Shown: in pieces, positions 25,226 through 34,304 of the stretch
Position numbering within the stretch: position 1 is the first letter of the stretch
Layout of the letters: each line of letters begins with the position of its first letter
Source of the DNA: Pseudomonas sp. PA27(2017)
Lineage (GTDB): Bacteria; Pseudomonadota; Gammaproteobacteria; Pseudomonadales; Pseudomonadaceae
Reading direction: 5' to 3'
Length of the DNA: 64,000 nucleotides
Assembly (NCBI RefSeq): GCF_001945445.1
Contig: NZ_MSXW01000002.1
Coordinates: 150,445-214,444 of the forward strand
The notes under the pieces: generated by a model
Databases searched by the model: none
What the model saw: the letters and a program-made list of their open reading frames with translations, nothing else
Told to the model about the DNA's origin: nothing
Made by a program: the position numbers and the translations under genes

Positions 25226-25876
25226 TCACCGCTTATTCAGCCGCTGCGCCAATCGATCCCCACCTAACTGAATGAAGCTGACCATCACCACCAGTACGAC
25301 GATCACCGTCAGCATCACCTGTGTGTCGAAGCGCTGGTAGCCATAGCGATAAGCCAGATCACCCAGGCCGCCTGCGCCAATGGCGCCGGCCATGGCGGAG
25401 GAGTTGATCATGGTGACCAGGGTGATGGTGAATCCGCCGACGATGCCGGGCAGGGCCTCGGGCAGCAGTACGTGCCAGACGATATGCCGGCGGCGGCAGC
25501 CCATGGCCTGGGCGGCTTCGATCAGACCGTGATCCACTTCGCGCAGGCTGACTTCGGCGATGCGCGCGAAGAACGGTGTAGCGGCGATGGTCAGCGGCAC
25601 CACGGCGGCCCAGACGCCATAGGTGGTGCCGACCACCAGGCGGGTAAAGGGAATCAGCGCAACCATCAGGATCAGGAACGGGATGGAGCGGAACAGGTTG
25701 ACGATGGCGCCGAGCACGCGGTTCAGCCGCGGCGCCTCGAAGATGCCGCCGCGGCTGCTGGTGACCAGAAATACCGCCAGCGGGATACCGGCCAGCAGGG
25801 CGAGCACGGAGGACACGCCGACCATCAGCAGGGTGTCGAGCAGGCCTTGCCACAGGCGTTCAAACAGCAGCGACAT
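25226..25876 (-). CDS. metI: Methionine ABC transporter permease MetI
   Basis: 216 residues with five or six membrane helices ([54 protein letters not shown] and a C-terminal [16 protein letters not shown]). The EAA loop, [26 protein letters not shown], contacts the ATPase. It imports methionine or related compounds with MetN and MetQ. ATG 25876 follows GGAGGTACTGGGTT; it overlaps the end of metN by 17 bases. Last gene of the long minus-strand sulfur operon. Confidence 0.93.
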   Translation of the reverse strand: MSLLFERLWQGLLDTLLMVGVSSVLALLAGIPLAVFLVTSSRGGIFEAPRLNRVLGAIVNLFRSIPFLILMVALIPFTRLVVGTTYGVWAAVVPLTIAATPFFARIAEVSLREVDHGLIEAAQAMGCRRRHIVWHVLLPEALPGIVGGFTITLVTMINSSAMAGAIGAGGLGDLAYRYGYQRFDTQVMLTVIVVLVVMVSFIQLGGDRLAQRLNKR

Positions 25877-26954
25877 AACCCAGTACCTCCACATGGTCGG
25901 CCAGCGCGCGGGCGTTTTCGATCAGCGCTGCATGGCCGAGAGCTGACGGGCCTACGGACAGGATCAGGTGGCCCACGGCGTGACCCTGAATCTGTTCCAG
26001 GCTGGCGTCGAGCAAGGTGGCGCGGCCGCCCAGGGCCGCGCCCAGTGCCGGCAAATCCGGCTCGAGGCCCGTACCGGCGAAGTGCAGGCGCAGCACCAGG
26101 TCGTCGCGCTCGCCGGGTGAGTCGTGCAGACGCTGTTGCAAGCTCGCCGGCAGGGCATGTTGCAGCGGTGCCAGCAGGGTGCGGGTGACCTCGTGGCGTG
26201 GCGCGCCGAATACCTGCCAGACCGGGCCTTGTTCCACCACCTCACCGCGTTCCAGCACCACCACGCGGTCGCAGATCTCGCGAATCACCGCCATCTCGTG
26301 AGTGATCAGCACCACGGTCAGGCCCAGGCGCCGGTTGATCTCGCGCAGCAGGCCGAGGATCGCCTGGGTCGTTTCCGGATCCAGAGCGCTGGTGGCTTCG
26401 TCGCAGAGCAGAACCTGCGGGTCGTGCACCAGGGCGCGGGCGATGCCCACGCGTTGCTTCTGTCCGCCGGAGAGCTGCGCCGGGTAGGCGCCGTGCTTGT
26501 CCGCCAGGCCGACCAGTTCGAGCAATTCACGCACCTTGTGCTGGCGGGTTTCGCGCGCCACGCCGGCAACTTTTAGCGGCAGCTCGACGTTCTGCCAAAC
26601 GGTCTTGGCGGACATCAGGTTGAAATGTTGGAAGATCATGCCGATGCGCCGGCGCAGCGCCACCAGGGCGTCATCGTCATAGTCGGCGATGTCGCTGCCA
26701 TCGATCAGCACGCGGCCGCTACTAGGTCGCTCCAGGCGATTGATGGTGCGCAGCAGCGACGATTTGCCCGCGCCGCTGCGGCCGATGATGCCGAACACTT
26801 CGCCGCGCTCGATCGACAGCTCGATGTCATGCAGCGCATGCACCGGGCCCTGGGCGCCCTCGTAGGTCTTGCCCAGCCGCTCGAAGCGCAGGTGCGCCTG
26901 AGCGATGCGGCTGGCTGCGGCGGCTTGCTGCAGGTGGGGATCGAAGCCGCTCAT
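25860..26954 (-). CDS. metN: Methionine ABC transporter ATP-binding protein MetN
   Basis: 364 residues. The ABC domain has Walker [11 protein letters not shown]-loop [17 protein letters not shown], signature LSGGQKQR, Walker [17 protein letters not shown] and the H-loop VVLITHEM. The extra C-terminal domain of about 100 residues (from [16 protein letters not shown]) is the NIL domain that senses methionine in MetN proteins and inhibits transport when methionine is abundant. ATG 26954 begins [10 protein letters not shown]. The N-terminal 15 residues before the ABC domain are somewhat longer than usual. Confidence 0.95.
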   Translation of the reverse strand: MSGFDPHLQQAAAASRIAQAHLRFERLGKTYEGAQGPVHALHDIELSIERGEVFGIIGRSGAGKSSLLRTINRLERPSSGRVLIDGSDIADYDDDALVALRRRIGMIFQHFNLMSAKTVWQNVELPLKVAGVARETRQHKVRELLELVGLADKHGAYPAQLSGGQKQRVGIARALVHDPQVLLCDEATSALDPETTQAILGLLREINRRLGLTVVLITHEMAVIREICDRVVVLERGEVVEQGPVWQVFGAPRHEVTRTLLAPLQHALPASLQQRLHDSPGERDDLVLRLHFAGTGLEPDLPALGAALGGRATLLDASLEQIQGHAVGHLILSVGPSALGHAALIENARALADHVEVLGYVAAV

Positions 26955-26955
26955 G

Positions 26956-27750
26956 TCAGCTCTCCCAGCCGGCCTGGTAGAGGTTGCCGTGTGCCTTGTC
27001 GAGCGCAGCGCGCACTGCTGGTGAGTGCTGGTAGATATCGATGAACTTGAGCAGTCGCGCGTCCTGCGCCTTCGCCGGTTGGGCGACGAACTGGATGATG
27101 TACTCGGGATGGTCGACGCCATCGAACAGCAGGGCCGAGGCCGGATCGAAGGTCTTGGCCAGGCGAATGTAGGCCGGATAGCCCTGCACCAGATCGACCT
27201 CGTCATAGGCGCGCACCAACTGCACGGCTTCCAGTTCGATGATGCGGATGTTCTTCGGGTTGGCGGTGATGTCCTGCTGGGTCGCCTTGTAGCCGACACC
27301 GGGCTTGAGTTCGATCAGCCCGGCCTTTTGCAGCAGTTGCAGGCCGCGCCCGCCATTGACCGGGTCGTTGGCGATGGCCACTTTGGCACCATCCGGGAGG
27401 CTGGCGAAATCCTTGTGTTGCTTGGAGTAGAGGCCGACGTTGTTGATCACCCCGCGCGCCACTGGCACCAGGTCGTAACCGCCCTCGGCCTTGGCGTTTT
27501 CCAGAAAGGGAATGTGCTGGAAGTAGTTCACGTCGATGTCGCCATTGGCGAGGCTGACGTTGGGGGCGATCCAGTCGGTGAACTCGATCAGCTCCACCTC
27601 CAGCCCCTGTTTCCTGGCTTCGGCCACGGCCACTTCCAGCGGTGGGGCGAATGCCGCGGTGGTGCCCAGCTTGAGAGCGGGCTCGGCCTGGGCCAGGGTG
27701 CTGGCCGTGAACAGAGCGACGAGGGTCAGGGTTTTCAACGGTTTGAGCAT
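26956..27750 (-). CDS. metQ: Methionine-binding protein MetQ/NlpA family
   Basis: 264 residues: signal peptide [22 protein letters not shown], then [20 protein letters not shown] and [29 protein letters not shown], the typical NlpA/MetQ start. [22 protein letters not shown] and [19 protein letters not shown] follow. Unlike E. coli MetQ it lacks a lipobox cysteine, so it should be a free periplasmic protein. Its stop and the metN start are one base apart. Because it sits with flavin monooxygenases, the ligand may be methionine sulfoxide or another organosulfur compound as well as methionine. Confidence 0.92.
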   Translation of the reverse strand: MLKPLKTLTLVALFTASTLAQAEPALKLGTTAAFAPPLEVAVAEARKQGLEVELIEFTDWIAPNVSLANGDIDVNYFQHIPFLENAKAEGGYDLVPVARGVINNVGLYSKQHKDFASLPDGAKVAIANDPVNGGRGLQLLQKAGLIELKPGVGYKATQQDITANPKNIRIIELEAVQLVRAYDEVDLVQGYPAYIRLAKTFDPASALLFDGVDHPEYIIQFVAQPAKAQDARLLKFIDIYQHSPAVRAALDKAHGNLYQAGWES

Positions 27751-27768
27751 GGCGGCGTCCTTGTGGGG

Positions 27769-29187
27769 TCAGAGCAGGTTCAGCGCATTGGCGCTGAGGT
27801 TTCGCAGTTCATGGGGGATGGCGTTGGCGTGTTGCAGGCGGGCAGGGTCGCGCCAGGCGGCAGCCGGATGATCGGCCGGCAGCCTGGGACCCTGGCCGAA
27901 CAGCTTGTGGCGCAGGGCTCCCTGGGCGTAGGCGGTCTTGTAGCGGCCGCGCTGTTGCAGCTCGGGAATCACCAGGTCGATGAAGTCGGCGTAGCTTTGC
28001 GGGGTAACGATGCGCGTGAGGTTGAAACCGTCCAGGCCGGTGGCGTCGATCCAATCGACCAATTGATCGGCCACTTGGCCGGGCGAGCCGACCAGCACTG
28101 GATAGCGGCCGCCCAGGGCGTGCTGTTCCAGCAGGCGACGCTTGGTCCAGCCGGTGAAGGTCTTGACTACCGATTCGATGGCGTTGGTCTTGCGCGCCAT
28201 GATCGGTTCGTCGAGGCCAAAGGCCGCCAGGTCGATACCGGTTGAGCTGGAGAAGTGGGCGATGCCGGCTTCCGGGCTGGCGTAGCGCAGGTACTCGGCG
28301 TGCTTGTCGCGGGCCTCGGCTTGGGTGGGCGCGACGATCACGGCGATGCCCATGAACACCTTGATCGCGTCGCCCTTGCGCCCGGCCGCCACGGCGCTGG
28401 CCCGCACCTGCTCGACCTGGGCGCGCACCGCCTCGACGCCATTACCGCCAATGAACACGCATTCGGCGTGCTGGCCGGCGAAGCGCGAGCCGCGTGCTGA
28501 CGAACCGGCCTGGAACAGCAGCGGCGTACGCTGTGGCGAAGGCTGGCTGAGGTGGTAACCCTCGACCTGATAGAACTCGCCGTGGTGGCGCACCTTGTGC
28601 ACCTTGCCGGGCTGGGCGTAGACACGTTGCTGGCGGTCGGCGAGCACGGCGTCGTCCTGCCAGCTGCCTTCGAGCAGCTTGTAGAGCACCTCCAGATATT
28701 CGTCGGCCTGGTCGTAGCGGCGGTCGTGCTCGACCTGCTGGCTCAGACCCATGGCCTTGGCCGCGCTTTCCAGGTAGCCGGTGACGATGTTCCAGCCGAT
28801 GCGGCCATTGCTCAGATGATCGAGGGTGGAGAGCCTGCGGGCGAAGGTGTACGGCGCCTCGTAGCTGAGGTTGGCAGTAACCCCAAAGCCGAGGTGCTGC
28901 GTGACGCCGGCCATGGCGGAGACCAGCAGCAGCGGGTCGTTGACCGGCAGCTGGATGGCCTCCTGCAGCGGCAAGTCGATGCCGTTCTGGTACACGTCGT
29001 AAACGCCGAGGATGTCGGCGATAAACAGACCGTCGAACAGCCCGCGCTCCAGCAGTTGGGCCAGATCGGTCCAGTAGCTCAGCTGGTTGAAGTTAACCGA
29101 CTGATCGTCGGGGTGCGTCCACAGGCCGTGATGGATGTGCCCGACGCAGTTCATGTTGAAGGCGTTGAGAAGAATCTGTTTGCTCAT
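27769..29187 (-). CDS. FMN-dependent monooxygenase, NtaA/SnaA/DszA family (LLM class)
   Basis: 472 residues of the bacterial luciferase-like TIM barrel. ILLNAFNMNCVGHIHHGLW is the typical N-terminus; LERGLFDGLFIADILGVYD, ISAMAGVTQHLG-like LLLVSAMAGVTQHLGFGVTA, LDHLSNGRIGWNIVTGYLES and QAGSSARGSRFAG are family signatures for FMNH2 binding. Such enzymes need a separate flavin reductase, which is not in the window, and split C-S or C-N bonds (dibenzothiophene sulfone, EDTA/NTA, sulfones). It ends two bases before the metQ leader, and its start overlaps the stop of the next gene by one base. The sulfur context favours an organosulfur substrate; the exact one is unknown. Confidence 0.9.
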   Translation of the reverse strand: MSKQILLNAFNMNCVGHIHHGLWTHPDDQSVNFNQLSYWTDLAQLLERGLFDGLFIADILGVYDVYQNGIDLPLQEAIQLPVNDPLLLVSAMAGVTQHLGFGVTANLSYEAPYTFARRLSTLDHLSNGRIGWNIVTGYLESAAKAMGLSQQVEHDRRYDQADEYLEVLYKLLEGSWQDDAVLADRQQRVYAQPGKVHKVRHHGEFYQVEGYHLSQPSPQRTPLLFQAGSSARGSRFAGQHAECVFIGGNGVEAVRAQVEQVRASAVAAGRKGDAIKVFMGIAVIVAPTQAEARDKHAEYLRYASPEAGIAHFSSSTGIDLAAFGLDEPIMARKTNAIESVVKTFTGWTKRRLLEQHALGGRYPVLVGSPGQVADQLVDWIDATGLDGFNLTRIVTPQSYADFIDLVIPELQQRGRYKTAYAQGALRHKLFGQGPRLPADHPAAAWRDPARLQHANAIPHELRNLSANALNLL

Positions 29188-30386
29188 CAGATGGTCCCCC
29201 GACGCGGCGGTAGGCGATCGTTGAGGTAGAAGTCGCCCACGGCGTGGTACTTCCAGCGCACCGGGTCGTGCAGGGTGTGGGTGCGGGCGTTGCGCCAGTG
29301 GCGGTCGAGGCCGTGTTCGGCCAGGGTGGCGCGACTACCAGCCAGTTCCAGCAGCTTGCTGCCGAGCAGCAGCGAGGTTTCCGTGCTGATGGCTCGGGCC
29401 TCGGCTACGGCAATCGATGCGGCGGCCACGCTGTCGGCATCTGGCGCGGCCTGGGCGTGGTCGACGAATTCGCCGGCCCGCTCCAGTAGCGCTTCGGTTG
29501 CGGCCAGGCGCACGCGCAGCTTGCCGATTTCCTGCTGGGTCAGTGGGTCTTCACTGGCCTTTTCGATGCCGGCGTCGATCCACGGCCGCGACTTGTGCCG
29601 CACGAACTGCAGTAGGTCCTCGTAGGCGCCACGGGCGATGCCGGTGTCGATGGCGGCGTGCAGCAGTTGGGCGAAGGGGCCGACCGTGGTCGGGCGCTCG
29701 AAGGCACTCTGGAATGGCAGCACGTCATCGGTGTCCACCGCCACGCCGTCGAACACCACGCTGCCGCTGCCGGTGGTGCGCTGGCCGAAACCGCTCCAGT
29801 CGTCGATCACCTGCAGGCCGCTGGCGTGGCTCGGCACGAAGGCGAGAAAGCCGATGCCGTTTTCATCGATGGCTAGGGTCGGGATGCGTTGAGCGAATAG
29901 GGCGCCGGTGCAGTAGAACTTGCGCCCGTCGATGCGGTAACCATCGGCGATGCGGGTCAGGCGGGTGGTGCGGTCCAGCGCCGTTTTGGTGCCCAGTTCG
30001 GCCAGGGCATTGCCAAAGCGCTCGCCGGCCAGCACCTCGGCATACAAGCGGCGCTGCTGCGCCTGGCTGCCGTTTACCCGCAGCACTTCCAAGGCGTAGA
30101 AATGGTTTTGCGGAATCTGCCCGAGCGAGCCGTCGGCCTGGGCGATACGGGCGATGACCTTGGCGATGGTGACGCTAGCCAGGCCCGGCCCGCCAAAGGC
30201 GGTGGGCACGCTGATGCCCCACAGGCCGGAGTGAGAGAACTGCGCCAGTTCGGCGTGGGGTAACTGCCGATCGCGGTCACGCTCGGCGGCACCGTCGGCG
30301 AAGCGCTCGGCCAGGCGCTCGGCGACGGCAAGGGCTTGGGCGTCGTCGCGCAGTAGCGGCACGCCAGGTTGGGTGTGGGCGTTCAT
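29187..30386 (-). CDS. SfnB-family acyl-CoA dehydrogenase-like flavoprotein, paralogue 1
   Basis: 399 residues of the acyl-CoA dehydrogenase fold used by flavin monooxygenases such as SfnB and DszC. It has an N-terminal helical domain (VPTAFGGPGLASVTIAKVIA, LGQIPQNHFYALEVLRV), a beta domain (GRKFYCTGALFAQRIPTLA, DDWSGFGQRTTGSGSVVFDG) and a C-terminal helical domain ending ELAGSRATLAEHGLDRHWRN-ARTHTLHDPVRWKYH. It probably works with reduced flavin from a partner to oxygenate or desulfurise an organosulfur compound. It is a close paralogue of the next gene (same C-terminal block) and four bases from it. Shares an overlapping start/stop with the LLM enzyme gene downstream. Confidence 0.88.
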   Translation of the reverse strand: MNAHTQPGVPLLRDDAQALAVAERLAERFADGAAERDRDRQLPHAELAQFSHSGLWGISVPTAFGGPGLASVTIAKVIARIAQADGSLGQIPQNHFYALEVLRVNGSQAQQRRLYAEVLAGERFGNALAELGTKTALDRTTRLTRIADGYRIDGRKFYCTGALFAQRIPTLAIDENGIGFLAFVPSHASGLQVIDDWSGFGQRTTGSGSVVFDGVAVDTDDVLPFQSAFERPTTVGPFAQLLHAAIDTGIARGAYEDLLQFVRHKSRPWIDAGIEKASEDPLTQQEIGKLRVRLAATEALLERAGEFVDHAQAAPDADSVAAASIAVAEARAISTETSLLLGSKLLELAGSRATLAEHGLDRHWRNARTHTLHDPVRWKYHAVGDFYLNDRLPPRRGTI

Positions 30387-30390
30387 GGGC

Positions 30391-31635
30391 TCAAATCCAG
30401 GAGTGGCGGTTGGGGCGGGTGCCGTTGAGGTGCCAAGCGCCGATGGCGTGGTACTTCCAGCGCACCGGGTCGTGCAGGGTGTGAGTGCGGGCGTTACGCC
30501 AATGGCGGTCGAGGCCGAACTCGGCCAGGGTGGCGCGGCTGCCCGCTAGCTCCAGCAGCTTTTCGCTGGCCTGCAGGCTGAGCTCGGTGCTCAGCGCCTT
30601 GGCTTCGGCCACGGCGATGGAGGCCCGCGCCGCGCCGTCGGCATCGATAGGCGCGGCGGCCACTTCATCGAGCACCCGGCCGGCCTTGTGCAGCAGCGCT
30701 TGCGCGGCGTGCAGTTCGATGTGCAGGCGACCGACGTCGGCGATCACGTACGGGTCGTCACCGGCGCGCTCGACCTTGGCATCGATCCATGGCCGGGATT
30801 TTTCGCGCACGAAGGCAATGGCGTCGCGCACCGCGCCATCGGCAATCCCGAGATCGATGGCCGCCTGAATCAGCTGGGAAAACGCGCCCTGGATGCTTGG
30901 CTTGTCGGCCAAAGGCCACAGCGGCACGAGGTCGTTCTCATCGACTTCTACCTCATTGAGCAGCACGGTGCCGCTGGCGGTGGTGCGCTGGCCGAAGCCG
31001 GACCAGTCGTTGACGATACGCAGGCCCGGCCGGCCGCGCTGGATGAAGGCCAGCCACGGGCGGCCCTGATCATCCAGCGCCTTGGCGGTGACCCAGTGGG
31101 CGAACAGGGCGCCGGTGGAGTAGAACTTCTCGCCACTGAGCAGCCAGCGCCCGTCGCGCTGGATCAGGCGTGCGCGCAGATCCAGGGTGTGCTTGCTGCC
31201 ACGCTCCGGGCCGCCGTTGCCGATGCGCCAGCCGGCCAACACGCTGGCGAACAGGCGCCGCTGTTGCGCTGGGTTGGCAGCAGCGTGCAGCAGGCCGAGC
31301 AGGCCGAAGTGGTTTTGCGGAATTTGCCCGAGCGCCGGGTCGACGGCGCTGATGATGCGAAACACCTCGGCGATGGTCACGTACGACAGCTGAGGGCCAC
31401 CGAAGACGCGCGGCACGGCGATGCTGCCCAGGCCACTGGCGGTGAAACGCTCAACCAGCTCCCACGGCAGGCGCCGCTCACGGTCACGCTGGATGGCGCC
31501 GGCTTCGGCGGCGTTGGCCAGGGCGTGTGCGGCCTCCAACGCGTCGGCGTCGCTGGACAGAATGGCGGCGGGGTGTAGCGGTGGGGCGACGTCCTGATCG
31601 GATGCGCTGTCCTCAAGGGTAATCGGACGTGTCAT
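30391..31635 (-). CDS. SfnB-family acyl-CoA dehydrogenase-like flavoprotein, paralogue 2
   Basis: 414 residues with the same three-domain flavoprotein layout: VPRVFGGPQLSYVTIAEVFR, LGQIPQNHFGLLGLLHA, GEKFYSTGALFAHWVTA, NDWSGFGQRTTASGTVLLNE and ELAGSRATLAEFGLDRHWRN near the end. It has an N-terminal extension of about 30 residues compared with paralogue 1. ATG 31635 is the only start that gives a normal N-terminus; upstream frame extension is not supported. Two related but non-identical enzymes side by side suggest different substrates or a heteromer. Confidence 0.88.
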   Translation of the reverse strand: MTRPITLEDSASDQDVAPPLHPAAILSSDADALEAAHALANAAEAGAIQRDRERRLPWELVERFTASGLGSIAVPRVFGGPQLSYVTIAEVFRIISAVDPALGQIPQNHFGLLGLLHAAANPAQQRRLFASVLAGWRIGNGGPERGSKHTLDLRARLIQRDGRWLLSGEKFYSTGALFAHWVTAKALDDQGRPWLAFIQRGRPGLRIVNDWSGFGQRTTASGTVLLNEVEVDENDLVPLWPLADKPSIQGAFSQLIQAAIDLGIADGAVRDAIAFVREKSRPWIDAKVERAGDDPYVIADVGRLHIELHAAQALLHKAGRVLDEVAAAPIDADGAARASIAVAEAKALSTELSLQASEKLLELAGSRATLAEFGLDRHWRNARTHTLHDPVRWKYHAIGAWHLNGTRPNRHSWI

Positions 31636-31744
31636 GTGAACCTCATCGTGTGGATGTACCGCAGGAGCGCGGGGATGGGCGCGCCACGGCGAGAAAGCTA
31701 GGCTCCGGTGGCCCGCTGGCGGACAGCGTGCGTAACGAGCACGA

Positions 31745-32974
31745 TCAGCTGTAAAGCGAGGGTTGCGGGCCCTGGCCGCTGAGCAGCCAGTGACCGAGGT
31801 CGCGTACCTTGTAGTCGATGGGATCGTGCAGGCTGTGCACCCGCACGTTGCGCCAGAAGCGATCGAAGCCGTATCGCGAGCTGGTGGCGCGGGCGCCCAT
31901 GTTCTCGAAGATCTGGCTGGTGATATCCAGGGCAGCACGTACTGCCACCACCTTGGCCTCGCTGATGGCCAGAGCGACCTCAGCGCGCTCGGCGGCGGTA
32001 AGTGCGGATTTTTCCCAGGCGCTCTGCAAGCGTTGTGCGGCTTGTTCGGCCAACGGAAGTGCGGCGCGATAACGCAACCACAGCTCGCCGTAGCGGTGCT
32101 GGATGAATGGGTCATCGCTGGCCTGGGCCACGCCGGAGGCCGGCCAGGCGCGGCTCTGTTCGCGGGTGTAGCGCAGCGCGGCGTCCAGCGCGCCCTGGGC
32201 GTTGCCCAAGTAGAGCTGGGTGAGGATCAGCTGTGACAGGCACGAGCGCAGGGTGGTGCGCGGGCTGGGGCCGACGGGGCCGAGCAACTCGCTGCTGTCC
32301 ACGAACACCTGCTCGAACTGCACGGTGCCGCTGTCGGTCTGGCGCTGGCCGAAGCCGTCCCAGTCCTGATTCACCGCCAGGCCTTCGCGCTGGCTGGGCA
32401 ATACGATGAACACCCGATCATCGGGTTTCTTGCTGCGCTGCACGCCAATTACCAGGGCATCGGCGCCCAGGGCGCCGGAGCAGAACGACTTGCTGCCATT
32501 GAGTTCGAAGTGCTCCTCGCGCTGGGTAAGATGCAACCCCACGTCGCGGCCATTGGTGGCGTTGCCCCAGAACCAGTTGTCCTGCGCGGTGCGGGTCAGC
32601 CATTGACGCTGCTGCTCGGGGCTGCCGAACAGCTGGATGGTCGCCACCTGCAAATGCTGGAAGGCGAACAGGTGGGCGAGCGAGCTGTCGGCGGCGGCGA
32701 GGTAGCGCACGATGCGATAGATCTCCGGCCAGGCCACGCCCTGGCCGCCGTACTGCTGCGGCACGGCGAGGGTCAGCAGACCGCTGCCCCGCAGCAGATC
32801 GCGTTCGGCCTGCGCGCTGCCGCCGGCACGGTCGCGCTCCACGACGCTGGCGGCCAACTGCCGTGCCAGGTGTTCGACCGTGGTGCTGCGGCTGCCGAAA
32901 TCCGCCGGGAACAGATGCGCGGCGAACAGCGGTTCTTCCGGCTGGCGGGAATGAGCGAGTGCCTGGCTGATCAT
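31745..32974 (-). CDS. DszC-like acyl-CoA dehydrogenase family monooxygenase
   Basis: 409 residues. VPQQYGGQGVAWPEIYRIVR, LAAADSSLAHLFAFQHLQVA, WFWGNATNGRDVGLHLTQRE, FELNGSKSFCSGALGADALV and QDWDGFGQRQTDSGTVQFEQ are typical of the dibenzothiophene monooxygenase/SfnB branch. The C-terminus contains IFENMGARATSSRYGFDRFW-RNVRVHSLHDPIDYK. It is more distant from paralogues 1 and 2 than they are from each other. Its ATG overlaps the stop of the upstream binding-protein gene (ATGA at 32971-32974), so the two are coupled. A 110-base gap separates it from paralogue 2. Confidence 0.88.
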   Translation of the reverse strand: MISQALAHSRQPEEPLFAAHLFPADFGSRSTTVEHLARQLAASVVERDRAGGSAQAERDLLRGSGLLTLAVPQQYGGQGVAWPEIYRIVRYLAAADSSLAHLFAFQHLQVATIQLFGSPEQQRQWLTRTAQDNWFWGNATNGRDVGLHLTQREEHFELNGSKSFCSGALGADALVIGVQRSKKPDDRVFIVLPSQREGLAVNQDWDGFGQRQTDSGTVQFEQVFVDSSELLGPVGPSPRTTLRSCLSQLILTQLYLGNAQGALDAALRYTREQSRAWPASGVAQASDDPFIQHRYGELWLRYRAALPLAEQAAQRLQSAWEKSALTAAERAEVALAISEAKVVAVRAALDITSQIFENMGARATSSRYGFDRFWRNVRVHSLHDPIDYKVRDLGHWLLSGQGPQPSLYS

Positions 32975-33933
32975 GGTGCCGGGCTCCAGATGTTCACCTG
33001 GCGGGCGTCCACAGCCTTGGGTAGCAGCCCGGCCGCGAGGAAGGCATCGGCGATCTTCTGTTGCTCGGCAAGGCTGTCAGGCTTGACCAGACGTACCTGA
33101 TAGCTGCGTTTGGCATTGGCCTTCTCGACGATGGCGGGAGCCAGGTTGCCCCACAGCGGGCCCAGCACCTCGGCGCCTTGGCTCGGGTTGGCGCGCAGCC
33201 AGTCGCCGGTCTTCACCAGTTCGGCGAAGACGATCTGCAGCACCTGCGGATGATTCCTGGCGAAGCTGGCGCTGGTCAGGTAATAGCGTTGGTAGTCGGC
33301 CAGGCCTTCGCCATCCGCGAGGATGCGTGTGGGCAGTTGCTGCTGGGCACCACTGAGAAAGGGCTCCCAGGTCACCCAGGCATCGACCTTGCGATTCTCG
33401 AAAGCGGCGCGTCCGTCGGCGGGTGTCAGGTAGGCCGGCTCGATGTCGCTGAACTTCAGGCCTGCCTTGGCGAGCGCGGCGATCAGCAGATAGTGCACGC
33501 CGGCAGCCTTGGTGACGGCGACCTTCTTGCCCTTGAGGTCGGCCAGGCTCTTGATCGGTGAATCCTCGCGCACCACGATGGCCTGGGCGTGAGGCGAGGG
33601 TGCCTCCTGGGCGAAGTAGGCGAGGTCGGCGCCGGCTGCTTGAGCGAACACCGGCACGGTGTCGGCGACATCCGCGGACAGGTCGATATTGCCCACATTG
33701 AGCGATTCGAGCAGCGGCTGACCGCTGGGGAACTCGTGCCAGCTGATGGTGACGCCCTGATCGGCCAGCGCCTTTTCCAGGGTGCCCTGGCTCTTCAGCA
33801 GACTGATCAGGGTCGATGATTTCTGATAGCCGATGCGCAGTTGTTCAGCCGCATTGGCAAGCGGCGCAGCAGCCAGGCCGAGAACCAGTAACAAGGCAGT
33901 GATGGGGCGGTGCAGGGTGTGCGGCAATGACAT
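32971..33933 (-). CDS. Sulfonate-type ABC transporter substrate-binding protein
   Basis: 320 residues: a signal peptide from MSLPHTLHRPITALLLVLGL to NAAEQ, then LRIGYQKSSTLISLLKSQGT, the SsuA/TauA-type start. HEFPSGQPLLESLNVGNIDL, FAQEAPSPHAQAIVVREDSP, LKGKKVAVTKAAGVHYLLIA and KVDAWVTWEPFLSG follow. It would bind an aliphatic sulfonate or similar anion in the periplasm. No permease or ATPase gene adjoins it on this strand; it may use the importer encoded on the divergent arm. ATG 33933 follows GAGGTCC with good spacing. Confidence 0.9.
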   Translation of the reverse strand: MSLPHTLHRPITALLLVLGLAAAPLANAAEQLRIGYQKSSTLISLLKSQGTLEKALADQGVTISWHEFPSGQPLLESLNVGNIDLSADVADTVPVFAQAAGADLAYFAQEAPSPHAQAIVVREDSPIKSLADLKGKKVAVTKAAGVHYLLIAALAKAGLKFSDIEPAYLTPADGRAAFENRKVDAWVTWEPFLSGAQQQLPTRILADGEGLADYQRYYLTSASFARNHPQVLQIVFAELVKTGDWLRANPSQGAEVLGPLWGNLAPAIVEKANAKRSYQVRLVKPDSLAEQQKIADAFLAAGLLPKAVDARQVNIWSPAP

Positions 33934-34304
33934 GGCAGGACCTCGACAAAAACGCGTGGCGGCCATGCAGGGGACGATCACACGTACTTCATGAATGAGC
34001 GATAGAAGTCCGGTGGTCCGGTGTCGAGAAGCTAATCGATATAAAAAGTGATTAATAAATAATTTCTAGATATTAGCTTAGGTCGATGAACTCGCTGGCT
34101 TGATATGCAAAATAGTTACTACAAAGTGAAAAATAATTCTTTTTAGGGATTACCAAAGCTCTCGTAAATTAGCCACCAGCCGACAGCGGACCACCGCATC
34201 GGGCCCGAACCAGGGGCTCTCTGCCAACGTCTTCGTGTCGGTGATGTCGAGCCCCTGTGCCGTGCCCGCTCATAACAGCACACCCTTGCACTGGAGCATC
34301 GAGC
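33934..34304. promoter_or_regulatory. Divergent promoter region of the organosulfur locus
   Basis: These 371 bases separate the minus-strand arm from the porin gene. The centre (about 34025-34145) is strikingly AT-rich and contains the inverted repeat AAGCTAAT (34029-34036) ... ATTAGCTT (34072-34079). Sulfur-starvation genes of this kind are usually activated by CysB-like LysR regulators that bind AT-rich dyads, so this is the likely control site; I cannot place the promoters exactly. Confidence 0.55.
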
